A stretch of 64,000 nt of DNA from Ettlia oleoabundans (lineage: Eukaryota > Chlorophyta > Chlorophyceae > Chlamydomonadales): contig JAAMXP010000460.1 in assembly GCA_019693395.1 (NCBI GenBank), positions 13,120-77,119 on the forward strand. The letters run 5' to 3'. Below are positions 10,201-21,103 of this stretch, one piece after another (the first letter of the stretch is position 1; each line of letters starts with the position of its first letter). The translations under genes were made by a program, and so were the position numbers. The notes beneath the pieces are model-generated. The model saw only the letters and a program-made list of their open reading frames with translations, ran no database searches and was not told the DNA's origin.

Positions 10201-13136
10201 CTCGGCATGCGCCAGAGCCACCAGCAGCTTCTCCCTCTCCCGCTCTTCGCACTGTCGTGGGCCTTGCAGTGTCTCATACAGCAGCCGCATGTCACTGGGA
10301 CAGGCGCATGCAAGGAAATCAGGTTGCATGGCAGGCAGAGATGCAGTGAGCAGGGAGGTGAGGGCAGCTGCCGCACAGCGTGCATTGCAGTGGGTTGAGG
10401 CACCAGGGACAGCACGGAGGCAGGGTTTTAACCCTGCCTGGCCGGCTCTCATCATGAGCATCAATCACACCTACTGCGGCCGGCTTTGGGATGCCCGCAA
10501 GCCCTCCCTCACCTGGTTATCAACAGAGATTCAAGTACTTAACCTAACTCATCCCCCGCCCCACCCCCAACCCCATTTACCCGTGCTCACCCCAGCGCAG
10601 ACGTCAGGTTCTGTTTCTCCAGCGCCCCGTAAAACTGAGCCTCGGCCCAGCCTGCAAGTGCAGGCAGCGATTGCTGCACCAAAGCCAGAGCCTCAGCCTG
10701 GTAAGCAGCTACCCAGGCAGGAAGGCCCGGGCCCTGCCACGCCAACTGCCCAGCCTCGCCGCCGTCGTTGCTGCTGCCCTTGATGCCACCACTGCTGCCA
10801 CTACGGGTTCCCTCAGCTGCCACCACATCTGCCAGCAGCGTGGTGCTAGCAGCGACGCCTGCCCAGGCGGCAGGGAACACATCCCGAACTGCCAGAACAG
10901 TAGCACGCCCCTCCTGCGCCACCCGCACGCTGAGAAAAGCTGCCAGCCCCGTCGTGCCTATAAACAGGCTCAGGATAAGGAGCATGGAAACGAGGGAATG
11001 GAGGTTGCGGCGCACAGACGACCTCAGCCCAGCGGTCAGGCCACCTAAAGTGCCATCACAAGCCGCTCGTGCTCCCCGCCAGCCGCTGTAGCACCATCCA
11101 TACCACTGACCTGCTGCCGTGGCTGTGTTGTTGCTTGCTGCTGGCCCCACAAGGGGTTCAGTGCTAGAAACTGGGCCTGCGCTGCTGCGGCGCTGCCTGA
11201 GATCCATCACAGGGCTGAAGCAGGGTCGCTTGGGTGGCAACACGCTCTGCAGGCTGACCCGCCGCCTCTGACCGCCAACCGTATCCTGCAGGTGGTCACG
11301 GGCATTGGCAGGGCAGGCAGAGGATGCTAGAGCTGTTGCTTACGCGCTGGGTACATCCCACCGCAGAATAGCACAGGGGTTGGGACCAGGGATCCAGCGG
11401 GACCCATCGACACAGGCAGCATAGACTCATCAATGCACCCCACTCCCTGCATTGCGGCCTTGCTTCCCATGTTATCTCTCAGCGGCAAGGCCAACCTGAG
11501 TTGCGGATGCGGTGGGTGTCTTGGCAGGCGAGAAGACTGCGCCCGCTAGGTAGCGGTTTGTTGTGAGCAGCACCAACGGGACCACCCCCACCGCCAGTAC
11601 AGCAGTGAACACCAGCAGCACCAGCTGCACAGTGGCGCTCCAAGAGTCCTGCGGGTGGCACTACAGCAATGTTGAGGGGGACTGGCAATAGTAGTGGCAT
11701 ATGGGGCAGGTAGCCAAGTGCAAGGAAGCCGGACAGGCAGGCACAAAACACGCGCAGTAGGGCATAGCAGCCTGGTACCGTAAGGCACACCAGTCGGACA
11801 CCCCATCCATCCGTACACAGAAGTAATGCATTCAGCATGCTTGGCGGCATCTGCGCTCGGCAGCGCCTTGTGCTACCCCAGCTCACCCGCACCCACTCCC
11901 ACATCAGCCAGGCAGCGCAGGTGCGGAAGAGCCAGCGGAACAGCAAGCTACTGCCCTCGGGTGCCCGCTGCTTGAGCTGCTGGCGCTGCTTCCGCCTCTT
12001 CTTGCTGGTGCGCCTGCAGCAGTAGGAAGAAACGAGAGTGGGAGGGACCAGAGACAATCATCAGCAGCTGTGGCAGGAGTTGCTGGATTCTGCTAGCTAC
12101 AGCTTGCTTTGCTGGCCATACAATGCTTGAGCTGCTTCAACCACAGCCTTTCTGCACACCGCACCTGGATTTCAGCACCTTGACCGCCGCATGCCCATAC
12201 ACAGCCAGCGAGGGCATGGTCTGCATTGCGGCAGCGGCCCTGGGAGCAGTGGCTGCGGTGGGTGGCCCAGCGGCAGCTGCAGCCAGCGCTGATGCGCGTG
12301 GCGTGCGGGGTGATGTGGGAGGGCCTGTAGCGCCTGCTGCGCCGCCGCCTTCAGAGCTGCCGAGCTTCAGGAGCATGGCTTGCCGCCGCTGGAATTCCTC
12401 CTGCACCGCCTGCCGCCACTTGGCCAGTATGCCTCGCCCTTCCTCCCAGGCATCGATTAGTGCTGTGAGAGGCAGAGCTGCTAGGGACAGTAGTGCCGCA
12501 CCCACGCTGCGCCGCGTATCAGCCAGGCTGGCATCCAGCTGCACCACCAGCCAGTCCTTGACGGGGCGCAGCGCTATGGAGCACAGAAGTGCATACAGCA
12601 TGCTGTCACGGAAATCAGCGAGCACCTGCGGGGTCAGGGCGGTGATTATGGTGGGCAGTGTGAATACGTGAGACATGCTGGGACAGCGGACACCAGCTGA
12701 CAATGACTTCAAACTCATGATGAGCAAGCTAACTAGCCAGCACCCTGCTCAGTGGAGGGATGGCGCTCAGGTCTGGTATGCTACACATNNNNNNNNNNNN
12801 NNNNNNNNNNNNNNNNNNNNNNNNNNNNCCATCTTTGCAAGTTTGAATCAGCCCCTGACTGCTCTCTGCCTGCCGTACGGCAGCACCCAACCCACCGAGT
12901 TGAGGTTCCAGATCAGCAGGCCGATGCCAACCGTGATGGCATTGCCAGCTATGTACAGGGCCAGCTGCAGGGTAGCAGGGCAGGCGAAGGTTTAGAGGCA
13001 GAATTTGCCAACCAATCTGTGTCATCGCTGTGTTAAGCCGGCTGCATGCCTGCATGTAGGGCTGCGAGTTGTTGGCCTGCGTCTGCCGCGGCGCTGGTTG
13101 CGGCGTGCCGAAACCGCCGCCGCTGCTGGCCTCCAT
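7230..13136 (-). CDS. TMEM245: TMEM245-like multi-pass membrane protein (AI-2E transporter-like superfamily)
   Basis: Function is not established for this family, which is related to bacterial AI-2E/PerM permeases. Exons (minus) are 13050-13136, 12896-12964, 12165-12625, 11887-12013, 11496-11648, 10591-11285, 10153-10294, 8957-9848, 8652-8743, 8253-8420, 8018-8107 and 7230-7805, giving 1183 residues in exact phase. Hydrophobic segments lie near residues 30-50, 58-70, 255-280 and 390-410, plus a cluster from about 840 to 1015. The C-terminal cluster carries the family signature: GVLVSSIKLIAFHGCFTW, then a FVPTYAV loop, GDTAILEDIPGGHPY, LGGIYAFENPLQG and GPILLSLLSVFYNL. Between the halves lies a long Ala/Gln/Arg-rich, probably coiled segment (about 530-750) that is much longer than usual. 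The tail is Ser/Gly-rich. Intron 1 uses a GC donor (CAG|GCATGC at 13049-13044). The N-gap is in intron 2. Confidence 0.8.
12789..12828. other. Assembly gap (40 N) in TMEM245 intron 2
   Basis: A run of N between coding exons 12896-12964 and 12165-12625. Phase is preserved across it, so no coding sequence appears to be missing. Confidence 0.95.
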
Positions 13137-13833
13137 GGTAGCTCCGGTGAGTGTACGGAGCGGTGAAATCCCTTGAAGTGGTGATCTACCATCAACAGGG
13201 TGAAAGGCGAGGCCCGTTGCGAGCTACAGATGTGCCGGTGCTAGTAATGTGCGTATGAGCTGACCCTCTGTCTCTTAACGCCGACAAAACTAATGGGTAT
13301 TCTCATCGGGAGTCCGAAGAGACCAACGGTTCAACAAACATCATGCATTGCCAGCTCAAAAAGATGCACCCCACGCAAGCAGCGCTTCTGCTGCCAGATT
13401 GCGTGAGCCGGATGCCAATTGCTTAGCCTGGTACTGAAGTTAAATAACTGAAATATTGTATGCAGCAGCAACAGGCCGGATTGTCCAGGCCAGAGTGTGC
13501 TCGACACCATGGAAGGGAAGCCTTTGGCGACTACTCTGCAGTCCTTACGACTTAGCGTAGCGCACCGTTGGCAGCAAGATGGCGACAGGTGCATGCAGCA
13601 AATAGGGCAAGCCTGACACTGCCCAGCCGCTGGCCCTCCAGCCCTGCCGCCGCCATCGTTGCTGCAGAGTGTCTCTGCAGCCCAGCATTCTTGCTGACAA
13701 AGGGTTGAGCACGAATCTTGATGCTTCTTCAGCAGCTCACCTTATGTCCCGCATTTCCTCTGTTCAGTTTGCCACATTGTGCGGGCCCCAGTGTCTGGCC
13801 TCACCTGCCCCAACCACCTTCCCCCATTTGCAG
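13137..13833. promoter_or_regulatory. Divergent region between TMEM245 and TMEM135 starts
   Basis: This should hold both promoters and the unresolved first exon(s) of the TMEM135-like gene. One candidate is the ATG at about 13580 (MAT, with a GTGCATG donor), but its phase does not join the first secure exon. No other conserved coding block is visible. Confidence 0.4.
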
Positions 13834-16800
13834 GGCGGTGCAGCGACTGCAGGATGCAGCTCTCCGTGGTGCAGCAGCAGGCTTGTCGCTGCGTGGCGGC
13901 CTTCATCTTGTCAGTTATGTGCTGCATCTGCTGCTGCGAGGGAAGCGGCGGGGAAAGGTGCCGGCTGACCGGCCCAATGCTGCCGCCATGATAAAGGACA
14001 CAGCTCGCTGGGGTGCCTTCCTGGGCTCTTTTGCAGGTGGGGTGGGTGGAGGCAGTGTGCTGGCTTGATGGCCGCCAACTGATATAGGGCAGCCAGATCA
14101 AGCCACTGGCAGGCACGGTGCACCACGAGGTGTGCACCTGCGCTCTTGACGCTCTGCTCTTGGGCATTTGAGTCTGACATCGACCAGCAAATTGTCGCCA
14201 CACGACTCTGCTGCACAGACTTTCCCTGGCTGAACCAGCACTTGGTGCCTCAGCCATCGCACATCTCCTGTCCATAATTGACCGGTGTGATCTTGCTCTG
14301 CGCTCCTGCATTGGCACCACCCTACAAGCAGGCCTGTTTGTGTTTTGGGATGAGCTAATTGCACTGGTGGGCGGCAGGCGGCGGACGCGTGCTTGGCGAG
14401 CCATGGTCTCAGGCGAGTCTAGCAGCTTGTATGCTGGTGCAAATGTTGAATGCACGAGGGGCGAAGGGGGGTGTTGGTGTGTTACACCTGCCGCTGCTTA
14501 TGCCTTTAGACTAGGGTACGACTCTTAGCAGCTATGCCCAGCCCAGAGGCATGAGTGACCTCTGCAATGAGTGGAATCGCCCTGTATACTTACCTGCAGG
14601 CACACTTGCTGGGCCTGCTATGCTGCTGACCGGGCGAGAGCAGTCTCACACCTCATTGGCTCTCTATGTGCTCATCCGTGGCCTCACCCTGCTCATACGC
14701 TGCGGCAACCTGCCAGAGGCCCACCCGCTCAAGGTGGGCGGCAAAGGCGGCTTCTTCCCTGCGTTGCTGGCCTCCTATCGCGGAAACAGTGAGGGTTCAG
14801 TCAGTGTGCAGCGGTCACGTGGAACTGGAAGGCCGTCATCATGTGGAAACCCTTTCAACGCATGTCATGTCTGCAAGCAAGCAGAATTCCCTAGCATGTT
14901 GCCCATCATACATGTACGTGCGTATACCGCTGCAGCGCCAGATTCTGGCACCCACACGCTGGCGGCACGGCGATGTGGCGCTAATGTGCCTGTCCACCGC
15001 GCAAATTGGCTACAGCTGGATTGTGCTGCCCCAGGTGGGCACACATGCAGCCTTTAAGCAGCATGACAAGTATCGTGCGGGGTGATTTCTTTGTGCAGGT
15101 TACTAAACTGGCAACATATTCTTTGTTTTGACTGTGGTCGCAATACCACCAAAGCAGCAACAACCAGTACATGAAAGAAAACCATCGGTTCCATGCCTCT
15201 TCCAAAACCCCAATCACCTGACGCTGCAGACGCTGCCCAAGTCCTTCGTGAGATTCTTAGACAAGCATGGAGGCAAGCCGCCCCACGTGTAAGGAATCCA
15301 CATCGCCTGCCTGCTTCCTGGTGTGGCTAGCTCAAGTGGCTCCCCCTGGTTGTGAAGCGGTTGGCGGGCGGCAGGCTAACATGTAGATGGAACAGTCTCT
15401 GCCTGGCAGTAAATCTCATATCAGACATCCCTTCTGGCCTTCCTACTGGCAGGTATGAAGCTGTGCGTGAAATGACTAGCCGGGCCGCCACAGACGCGGC
15501 AGCCACGCGCCCGCTACGATCTCTAGCTGGCACCGAGCAGCAGTCCTTCCGTGGCACTGTGCCGTGCACATTCCTGCACCCCAACAAGGGCTGCACGCAT
15601 CATTCGCTCACCTTCTTTCCAGAAGCCTACCTGCGAGCACTGCCAGTTTACTTTCCAGGTAACTAAGCCGTGGGTGGTTTTGGCAAGGAACCCTTGCCAG
15701 TCATTTGTATCCCGACTGATTGCGCTTTGTTTGCAGTGCGGGGAATCATTCCGGCTGATTGCACTTTCTTCGCACAGCGGGGAGTTGCAAACAGGACTAG
15801 ACAGCGTATGAGATTGCGGAGTTGTTGGTCTGTGCCAACAGTCATGCCAACTTACCAGTCCTGCCGTCCATATATGAATGCAACTGCAGTGTATGTGATT
15901 CCTGCTATCCTTGTCCACCGCAAGCGGCTATTGCAGCCCAACAAGGCACCAGAACTCTGGCGGTGAGTGCGAATGCATGCAGGTGTCCTGCCTACACACC
16001 CAGCACTACCTTTGGCCTTGGATGTAGGGACAGCTTCAATCAGGGTGTGAGAAGAGTTTTGTTTGGCGCCCCAGCTTTTTGAGCTGCTCACCCAGCCTCC
16101 GCCGGACTGTACCCTGTTGTAGCAAGGTGGGGTTGGGCGTGCTGCGCTCCAGCCTGTTCCTTTCCCTGTACTGCACCTTGGCCTGGCGCGGCGCGTGCAC
16201 GGGGTTCAACACTGCGGGCCGCACGACAGGTGCCGTCATTGCCAGCAGCTGTTGGGTGGCAGGGCTGGCTGTGCTGGTGGAGAAGCGGTCACGGCGCATG
16301 GAGCTGGCGCTGTATTGCCTGTCCAGGGTGAGGAAAAGGGGTGAGCTGGTTGCAAGCGCACAGCAGCACGTGCCTTCATGTGCAACCTTTGGGGTCGGTG
16401 CCCACGAGGGCCATGTTGAAGCCAAGAGACAGCAGCCTGCGTTCGCGTAAGCCACCTTATGCGCAAAATCGCTCAAGTGCCCTTGTTAGTACACAATCCT
16501 CCCTGGTCTACTGGCCCCTATGAGATCTAGCACTGCAGGCTGCCGAGTCATTTGCGCTGACGCTGGTGGCCTGGGGCTGGGTGCGGGCCAGCGCCGTACC
16601 GCACCGTGTGGACGTGATTTTTTTCTCGCTGGCCTGCGGTGCCATCCTGCACTGCTACTCAGGTAGGTGTTGGTGCTCAGGTTAGGCTCCCGTTGCAAGC
16701 CTGCTGGCCTCACAAAAGTTACCTATCGATGATTGAGGCGGTTCACCGTCAACTCCACCTGAACTGGTGTGCAGACCACGGGGGGCAGCGGCGAAGCGTC

Positions 16801-17577
16801 TTCAGGTCATCTTATCTGAATGTGTTCGATGTGAGTTGCGTAGAATGCTTGCTTTCTTAAATCAATAACGCAAGAGCAGTTGTTGCGTGTTGATTCAAGG
16901 ACTCGCAACGGCGATGTCATAACAAGCGTTGCATTCCAGCAAGCTAGCGTGCCTTGCCATCTTGCACTCAAGTATGCCCCCCTGCTGTGCGGTGTTCCCC
17001 ATTTTGGTGCCCTGCAGTTCATTCTGGGCAATACGGGGTTCAAGGAGGGCATCCGCCACCAGCCCAGCACTGCTCAGCTGATGTCCACAACAATGCGGCG
17101 CAGCTCCCAGAGCCTATCCAGCCTGACGAGCCTGCTCAACGGCGGCAGCGGCGCGTCAGGCAATGGATGGCGCAGCGGCAACGAGACCTTTGCAATCTTG
17201 CGCCGAGGTGGCAGTGGTGGTGAAGAAAGCAGCAACACTAAAAGCGGTGGCAATGGCGAGGGTGCCGGCGGCCCTGCAAGCATGCTGCAGGGCGCCTGCG
17301 GTATTCCACCGGCACTTGATGGCAGCAGGCACGTGCAAAATGGCATTCCACAGGTGACAAGCTTGCAAGGCGCTATTGATGGTAAGGCAGCAGCTGCAGT
17401 AGACATTTGACACCTCTCATCTCTGTCTGCCACATTGCAGCCATGCCGAACTGCTGGAGCGCTGGCTTTGGCACGCCCGCTCCAGTGCCCCTATTGATTG
17501 AGATTGCTGATTGTAAGCCTCTTGTCCTACATCAGCTTCGATTGAGTTTGAAGTCAGGGTTGCTTCGGGGGGGCTGA
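13834..17577 (+). CDS. TMEM135: TMEM135-like membrane protein (5' end unresolved)
   Basis: TMEM135 (PMP52) belongs to a Tim17-related membrane family linked to peroxisomes, mitochondria and lipid homeostasis in animals. Secure exons are 13834-14036, 14332-14412, 14600-14733, 14936-15034, 15230-15288, 15453-15658, 15890-15962, 16123-16327, 16539-16662, 16775-16830, 17018-17381 and 17441-17577, about 580 residues. Signatures include WGAFLGSFAGGLFVFWDEL (a Gly-rich Tim17-like helix), TLAGPAMLLTG, CTFLHPNKGCTHHSLTFF, YVIPAILVHRKRLL, VLRSSLFLSLYCTLAW, LAVLVEKRSRRMELALYCL and FRSSYLNVFDFILGNTGFKEG. A Ser/Gly-rich tail follows. The intron after 14412 has a GC donor (TCAG|GCGAGT). The first secure exon needs an upstream exon ending in phase 2 that I could not place. 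The last exon rests on splice phase only. The stop is 111 bp before the next gene. Confidence 0.7.
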
Positions 17578-17688
17578 ACGGAAGCCAGTGCGTCAGCTTC
17601 CCGCCAAGACTTGAACTCCTTTACAAGGCGCTGATCTCAGGTACACAAAGTTTAGGATTGCAATCCAAGTCCCCTCTCAGTGTGGCAA

Positions 17689-19516
17689 ATGGTTGCCACG
17701 AGCAGGCTGGCGTCTTCACTCTCTCTGGCTCCATCCTACCGTTGCCTACGCACAGGATCCAACCCCGGCAGCCGCAGCGCGCAAGCGCCGCGCAAGCAGC
17801 AGATTGTGCGGTGCCAGGCCCCGCCTGGTAGCAGCGGCGCAGCAAATTCGGCAGCCTACCCAGACGACTGGCTACCAGGAGAAGGGGTGCCATCCTCCGC
17901 TCCTCCGCCTGATTCCGGAAGCACATGGCAGCAATGGCAGGATGCAGCAGGCGTGTCCAACGAGGGCAGCGGCAGCAGGGAGCGGTGGTCCGGCGGCGGC
18001 GCTCTGGCAGCAATCAGACATGCCTGCAGCGCGTATGATCGTGCTGTGAAGACGAACCCGGTGAGTTGGAGAGGTATGGCAAGCGGGATGACGGCCAAGT
18101 GAACAGGCGTTGCTTGGCAGAACCTGGCCGCCTGCTGAACGGCAGCCCACAGCCGTGCGCCACGAATCCCGTGTCTGGTGTGCTTCTTCCCAAACATGTG
18201 TACCCTCCCATGTCCTGCAGGTGCTGACCAAGGCACTGACCAGCTTCACCGGATTCGCTCTAGGCGATCGAATTGCGCAGAGTGTCACAAGCGATCCATA
18301 CGATCCGTACAGGCAAGCTGGCGATCAGGGCGGATGGCTGCAATCATTGCTCGTTAGGTGCCTGGCAGCTGCCAGCCTCTCTTGATTGCAAGCCACCTCG
18401 TGATGACATTAACGCATTACCCTCCAACCCACTGCATGGACCTCGTTTCACCTGCCACTGCCGCAGGTGCTTGCGACTCTCACTGTATGGCCTGCTCCTG
18501 GACGGCCCCATTGGCCATGCATGGTATAAGCTGCTGGACAAGTATGTGTATCCCGAGGACCCCACATCCAACAAGGCCATCCTAGTGAAGACAGTGCTAG
18601 ACCAGCTGGTGTGGTCCACCCTCATGACCCTGGTATTTTTTGGTGAGTGTTAGGTTATCTCCGCAAAAGCTGCTGGAGCACACCGGCCCCTTTGAGAGGA
18701 GAAGCGATTGCTTCAGCGGATCTGTTGCCTCCAAGCTCAGCTTACAGTTGCGGGGATTGCTGCGCTGCATGTTCTCAGGCCATTTAGGCACGTTGATTGG
18801 ATGTGCTGCCTCCTCTCTGTTTTAACAAAAGAGACCCTGCATGTTGTCGCCGCAGCCTTCCTCAAGGCGCTGGAGGGCCACCCCGAGCTCATCTTGTCCA
18901 CCATACAGCAGCGGTTCTGGCCCACCATGGTGGCCAACTATGCACTCTGGTGCGCAGGCATCACCTATCAGGCTATCACTATGTGTGCTGCCTACACCCG
19001 GCTCCCGCACTAGCCAAGTGATGCCTCCTCGACCGATGGTCCGCTATTCCCCTGTCTCACCTCATCTGACCATGTCCTGCTTACTGCTGCTGCAGGCCAT
19101 TGGCTCACCTTGTTAGCTTCAAGTGGGTGCCTACAGACTTTCGAATTCTTTTCAACAATGCTATTGCAATATTCTGGACCACCTACCTTTCCTTGACTTG
19201 CGGCACCGCATCAGCAGTGAGCGGCCATAGTGGAGGCGAGGCAGCCGTAGCGGCTGCCAGCGCACTCCTCAGCGCGCTGCCATGCCACAAGGTGGAGGGA
19301 GCTATGTCGCTCCCGGGCATCAGCGGGGCGGTGCGGCATGTGATGGCGATTGAGCGGATGGTTAGCCACTGGGGCACACAGGTAAGGGCGTCACTAGGGC
19401 AGCAGCTAGTTACTGACCTGCTCACACGCTCCACTGTATAGGTGGTGCTGGTGGACAACAGTCCCCCTCCTTGCTCGTCCAGCGTGCCATGCGATTTCAT
19501 TGCCATTAGCCGGTGA
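17689..19516 (+). CDS. Mpv17/PMP22 family membrane protein, probable plastid or organelle form
   Basis: Mpv17/PMP22 proteins are four-helix membrane proteins of peroxisomes, mitochondria or plastids, proposed to form channels. Exons are 17689-18060, 18221-18312, 18467-18642, 18856-18949, 19096-19381 and 19442-19516, giving 364 residues. The first about 40 residues are Ser/Arg-rich and end in QIVRCQA, which looks like a chloroplast transit peptide. A Gly/Ser-rich linker follows. The family core begins near 125 with VLTKALTSFTGFALGDRIAQ, then YGLLLDGPIGHAWYKLLD, FWPTMVANYALWPLAHLVSF and FNNAIAIFWTTYLSL. The second intron uses a GC donor (TACAG|GCAAGC at 18313). A tail of about 70 residues follows the core. 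Alternative 3' exons at 19696-19740 and 19876-19929 fit the same phase, so the C-terminus is uncertain. Confidence 0.85.
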
Positions 19517-21103
19517 TCTGGGCCGCTTTCTTGCATGTCACAGCCATTGAAATCGGGCATGCGTCGCCGCGCAGCGCAGCACAGGCCGACCATGCATGCT
19601 GCATCATTGGTTCGCTGCGCCTGCCCGGTGCTTGCCCCCCTGCTTGTGGGTGTCTTTTACGCTTTGCTTCAGGTCTACTCCGCCACCATCTGCAGAGTTT
19701 GCCAAGTACTGAGCTGTTGGTTCAGTATGTGGAAATGAAGGTCAGCACAGTATTGCAGGCACCCCTTCCTGCGTGCATGTCCGCCTGCCTGCCTGCTGGG
19801 CTGGGGGGGTATTGACACGTATCATTCCCTCAATCTCGTCCCTCCCAGCTTCATCCTACTTGTGCTACCATGCAGGCCGAGGTGATACAGAGCGTGTGCC
19901 AGCAGCCCATCCGCTTTCCCTCTCCCTGAGGGCAGCAGCCAACATAGAGCTAGAGGAGCTTGAAATAATTTCTTCCAATGCCAAAACACTCTGCTGTTCG
20001 AATCAGAACCTCAGAAAGAATCCCCACACAACCTCAAGAATCCAAACCTGCCCTCTTTTCAAGTTTTCCCCAAACAGAAATGATGCATGTGCAGCTTTCT
20101 GCATGGCGCATATACTGTCGGTTGTTGTGCTGCTGCTGTCCAATGAACCTTAGCTGGGGGGCTATGCATGGCTCGTTTGTCCCCACCTTGTGCACTACTT
20201 GCTCTGTCGCCTCATCAATTCTGCGCCCAACTTTCGTTTCATGTTTCCTATGCGCACTGTCCACTTTGTTGTTTCAACGCTTTCATGCCACACTGTAGAG
20301 ATCCCGCCATTTGTATTTCCAACCTCTTGGGTGATCTTTCCTGTAACACCTTGCGTGCAACTACTGCAACGCTGGTGAGCCTAGGTCAACAAAAGTGTGG
20401 AAAGTCATGTGTAGTAGTCAAACACCACTTCAAGTTTACCTTGTATTGTTCTAGCATGGCACGCAGCACTAATCAGCAGAAGCGTATCCCTACTACTTTG
20501 GTAGATATAAGCAACTGGGCATATGTCCTCAACTGGGTATGCCATAAGCGGGAAACTATCCAGCAGCAGAGACGTGTGCGAACGGCCCCTATGCAGTGAC
20601 CACGCGTCTGCGGACGAAAAGACAGAACGAGGCAAAATCGCCATAAGACAGGGACCAGCAGGCCACATCTCGTTATGAAAGAGCAGGCAATAACTTTGAT
20701 AGCAGTGGGGCACACAAAAGGCATAAAATGGCAGCAGCTGTACTACTGTTGGCACTACATAGAACATTCAATGCATAACTTAGTCCAGGGCAAGTATAAA
20801 GTTTGGGAACCTAAAGAGGATAATTTGGACTGTTCAAACACAGAGTGACAGACTTCAAACACAGGATGGGAGACAAAAAATGAAGCTAGTCCATTGGAAG
20901 AGTGGCATTATTGGCAAGCTTTTCAAAAGCTCCCCTTTGGTCAAGGCATTGGCCAGATCAATGAGAGTCACGCCTGTTGCATCATGTATTAGCTTGTAAG
21001 CCGGCGTTATCAAATGCTTGCACCGTGCAGCGCGCCGCTGGGACAGGAAAGCCAGACAGAGAGCCAAAATATAGAGCTGCAGAACATCGTAGCAGCTGCC
21101 TTG
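19517..21103. other. Long convergent intergenic region (1.6 kb)
   Basis: This lies between the Mpv17 gene and the kinase, tail to tail. Apart from two possible alternative Mpv17 exons (19696-19740 and 19876-19929), I see nothing coding. A minus-strand frame at 20405-20767 has no family features. The sequence is noticeably less GC-rich than the genes. Confidence 0.5.

Noticed and set aside
13579..13833. ATG at about 13580 (MAT, donor ACAG|GTGCATG) as first exon of TMEM135
   Set aside because: Its phase (1) does not match the phase (2) needed by the first secure exon. No intermediate exon could be found.
17441..17577. Alternative reading HAELLERWLWHARSSAPID for the last TMEM135 exon
   Set aside because: It looks protein-like but needs an upstream donor in phase 2. 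The only strong donor (GATG|GTAAGG at 17381) is phase 1, so it was not used. RNA data could reverse this.
20405..20767. Minus-strand frame in the 1.6-kb convergent gap
   Set aside because: No family signature and no neighbouring exons that join in phase.
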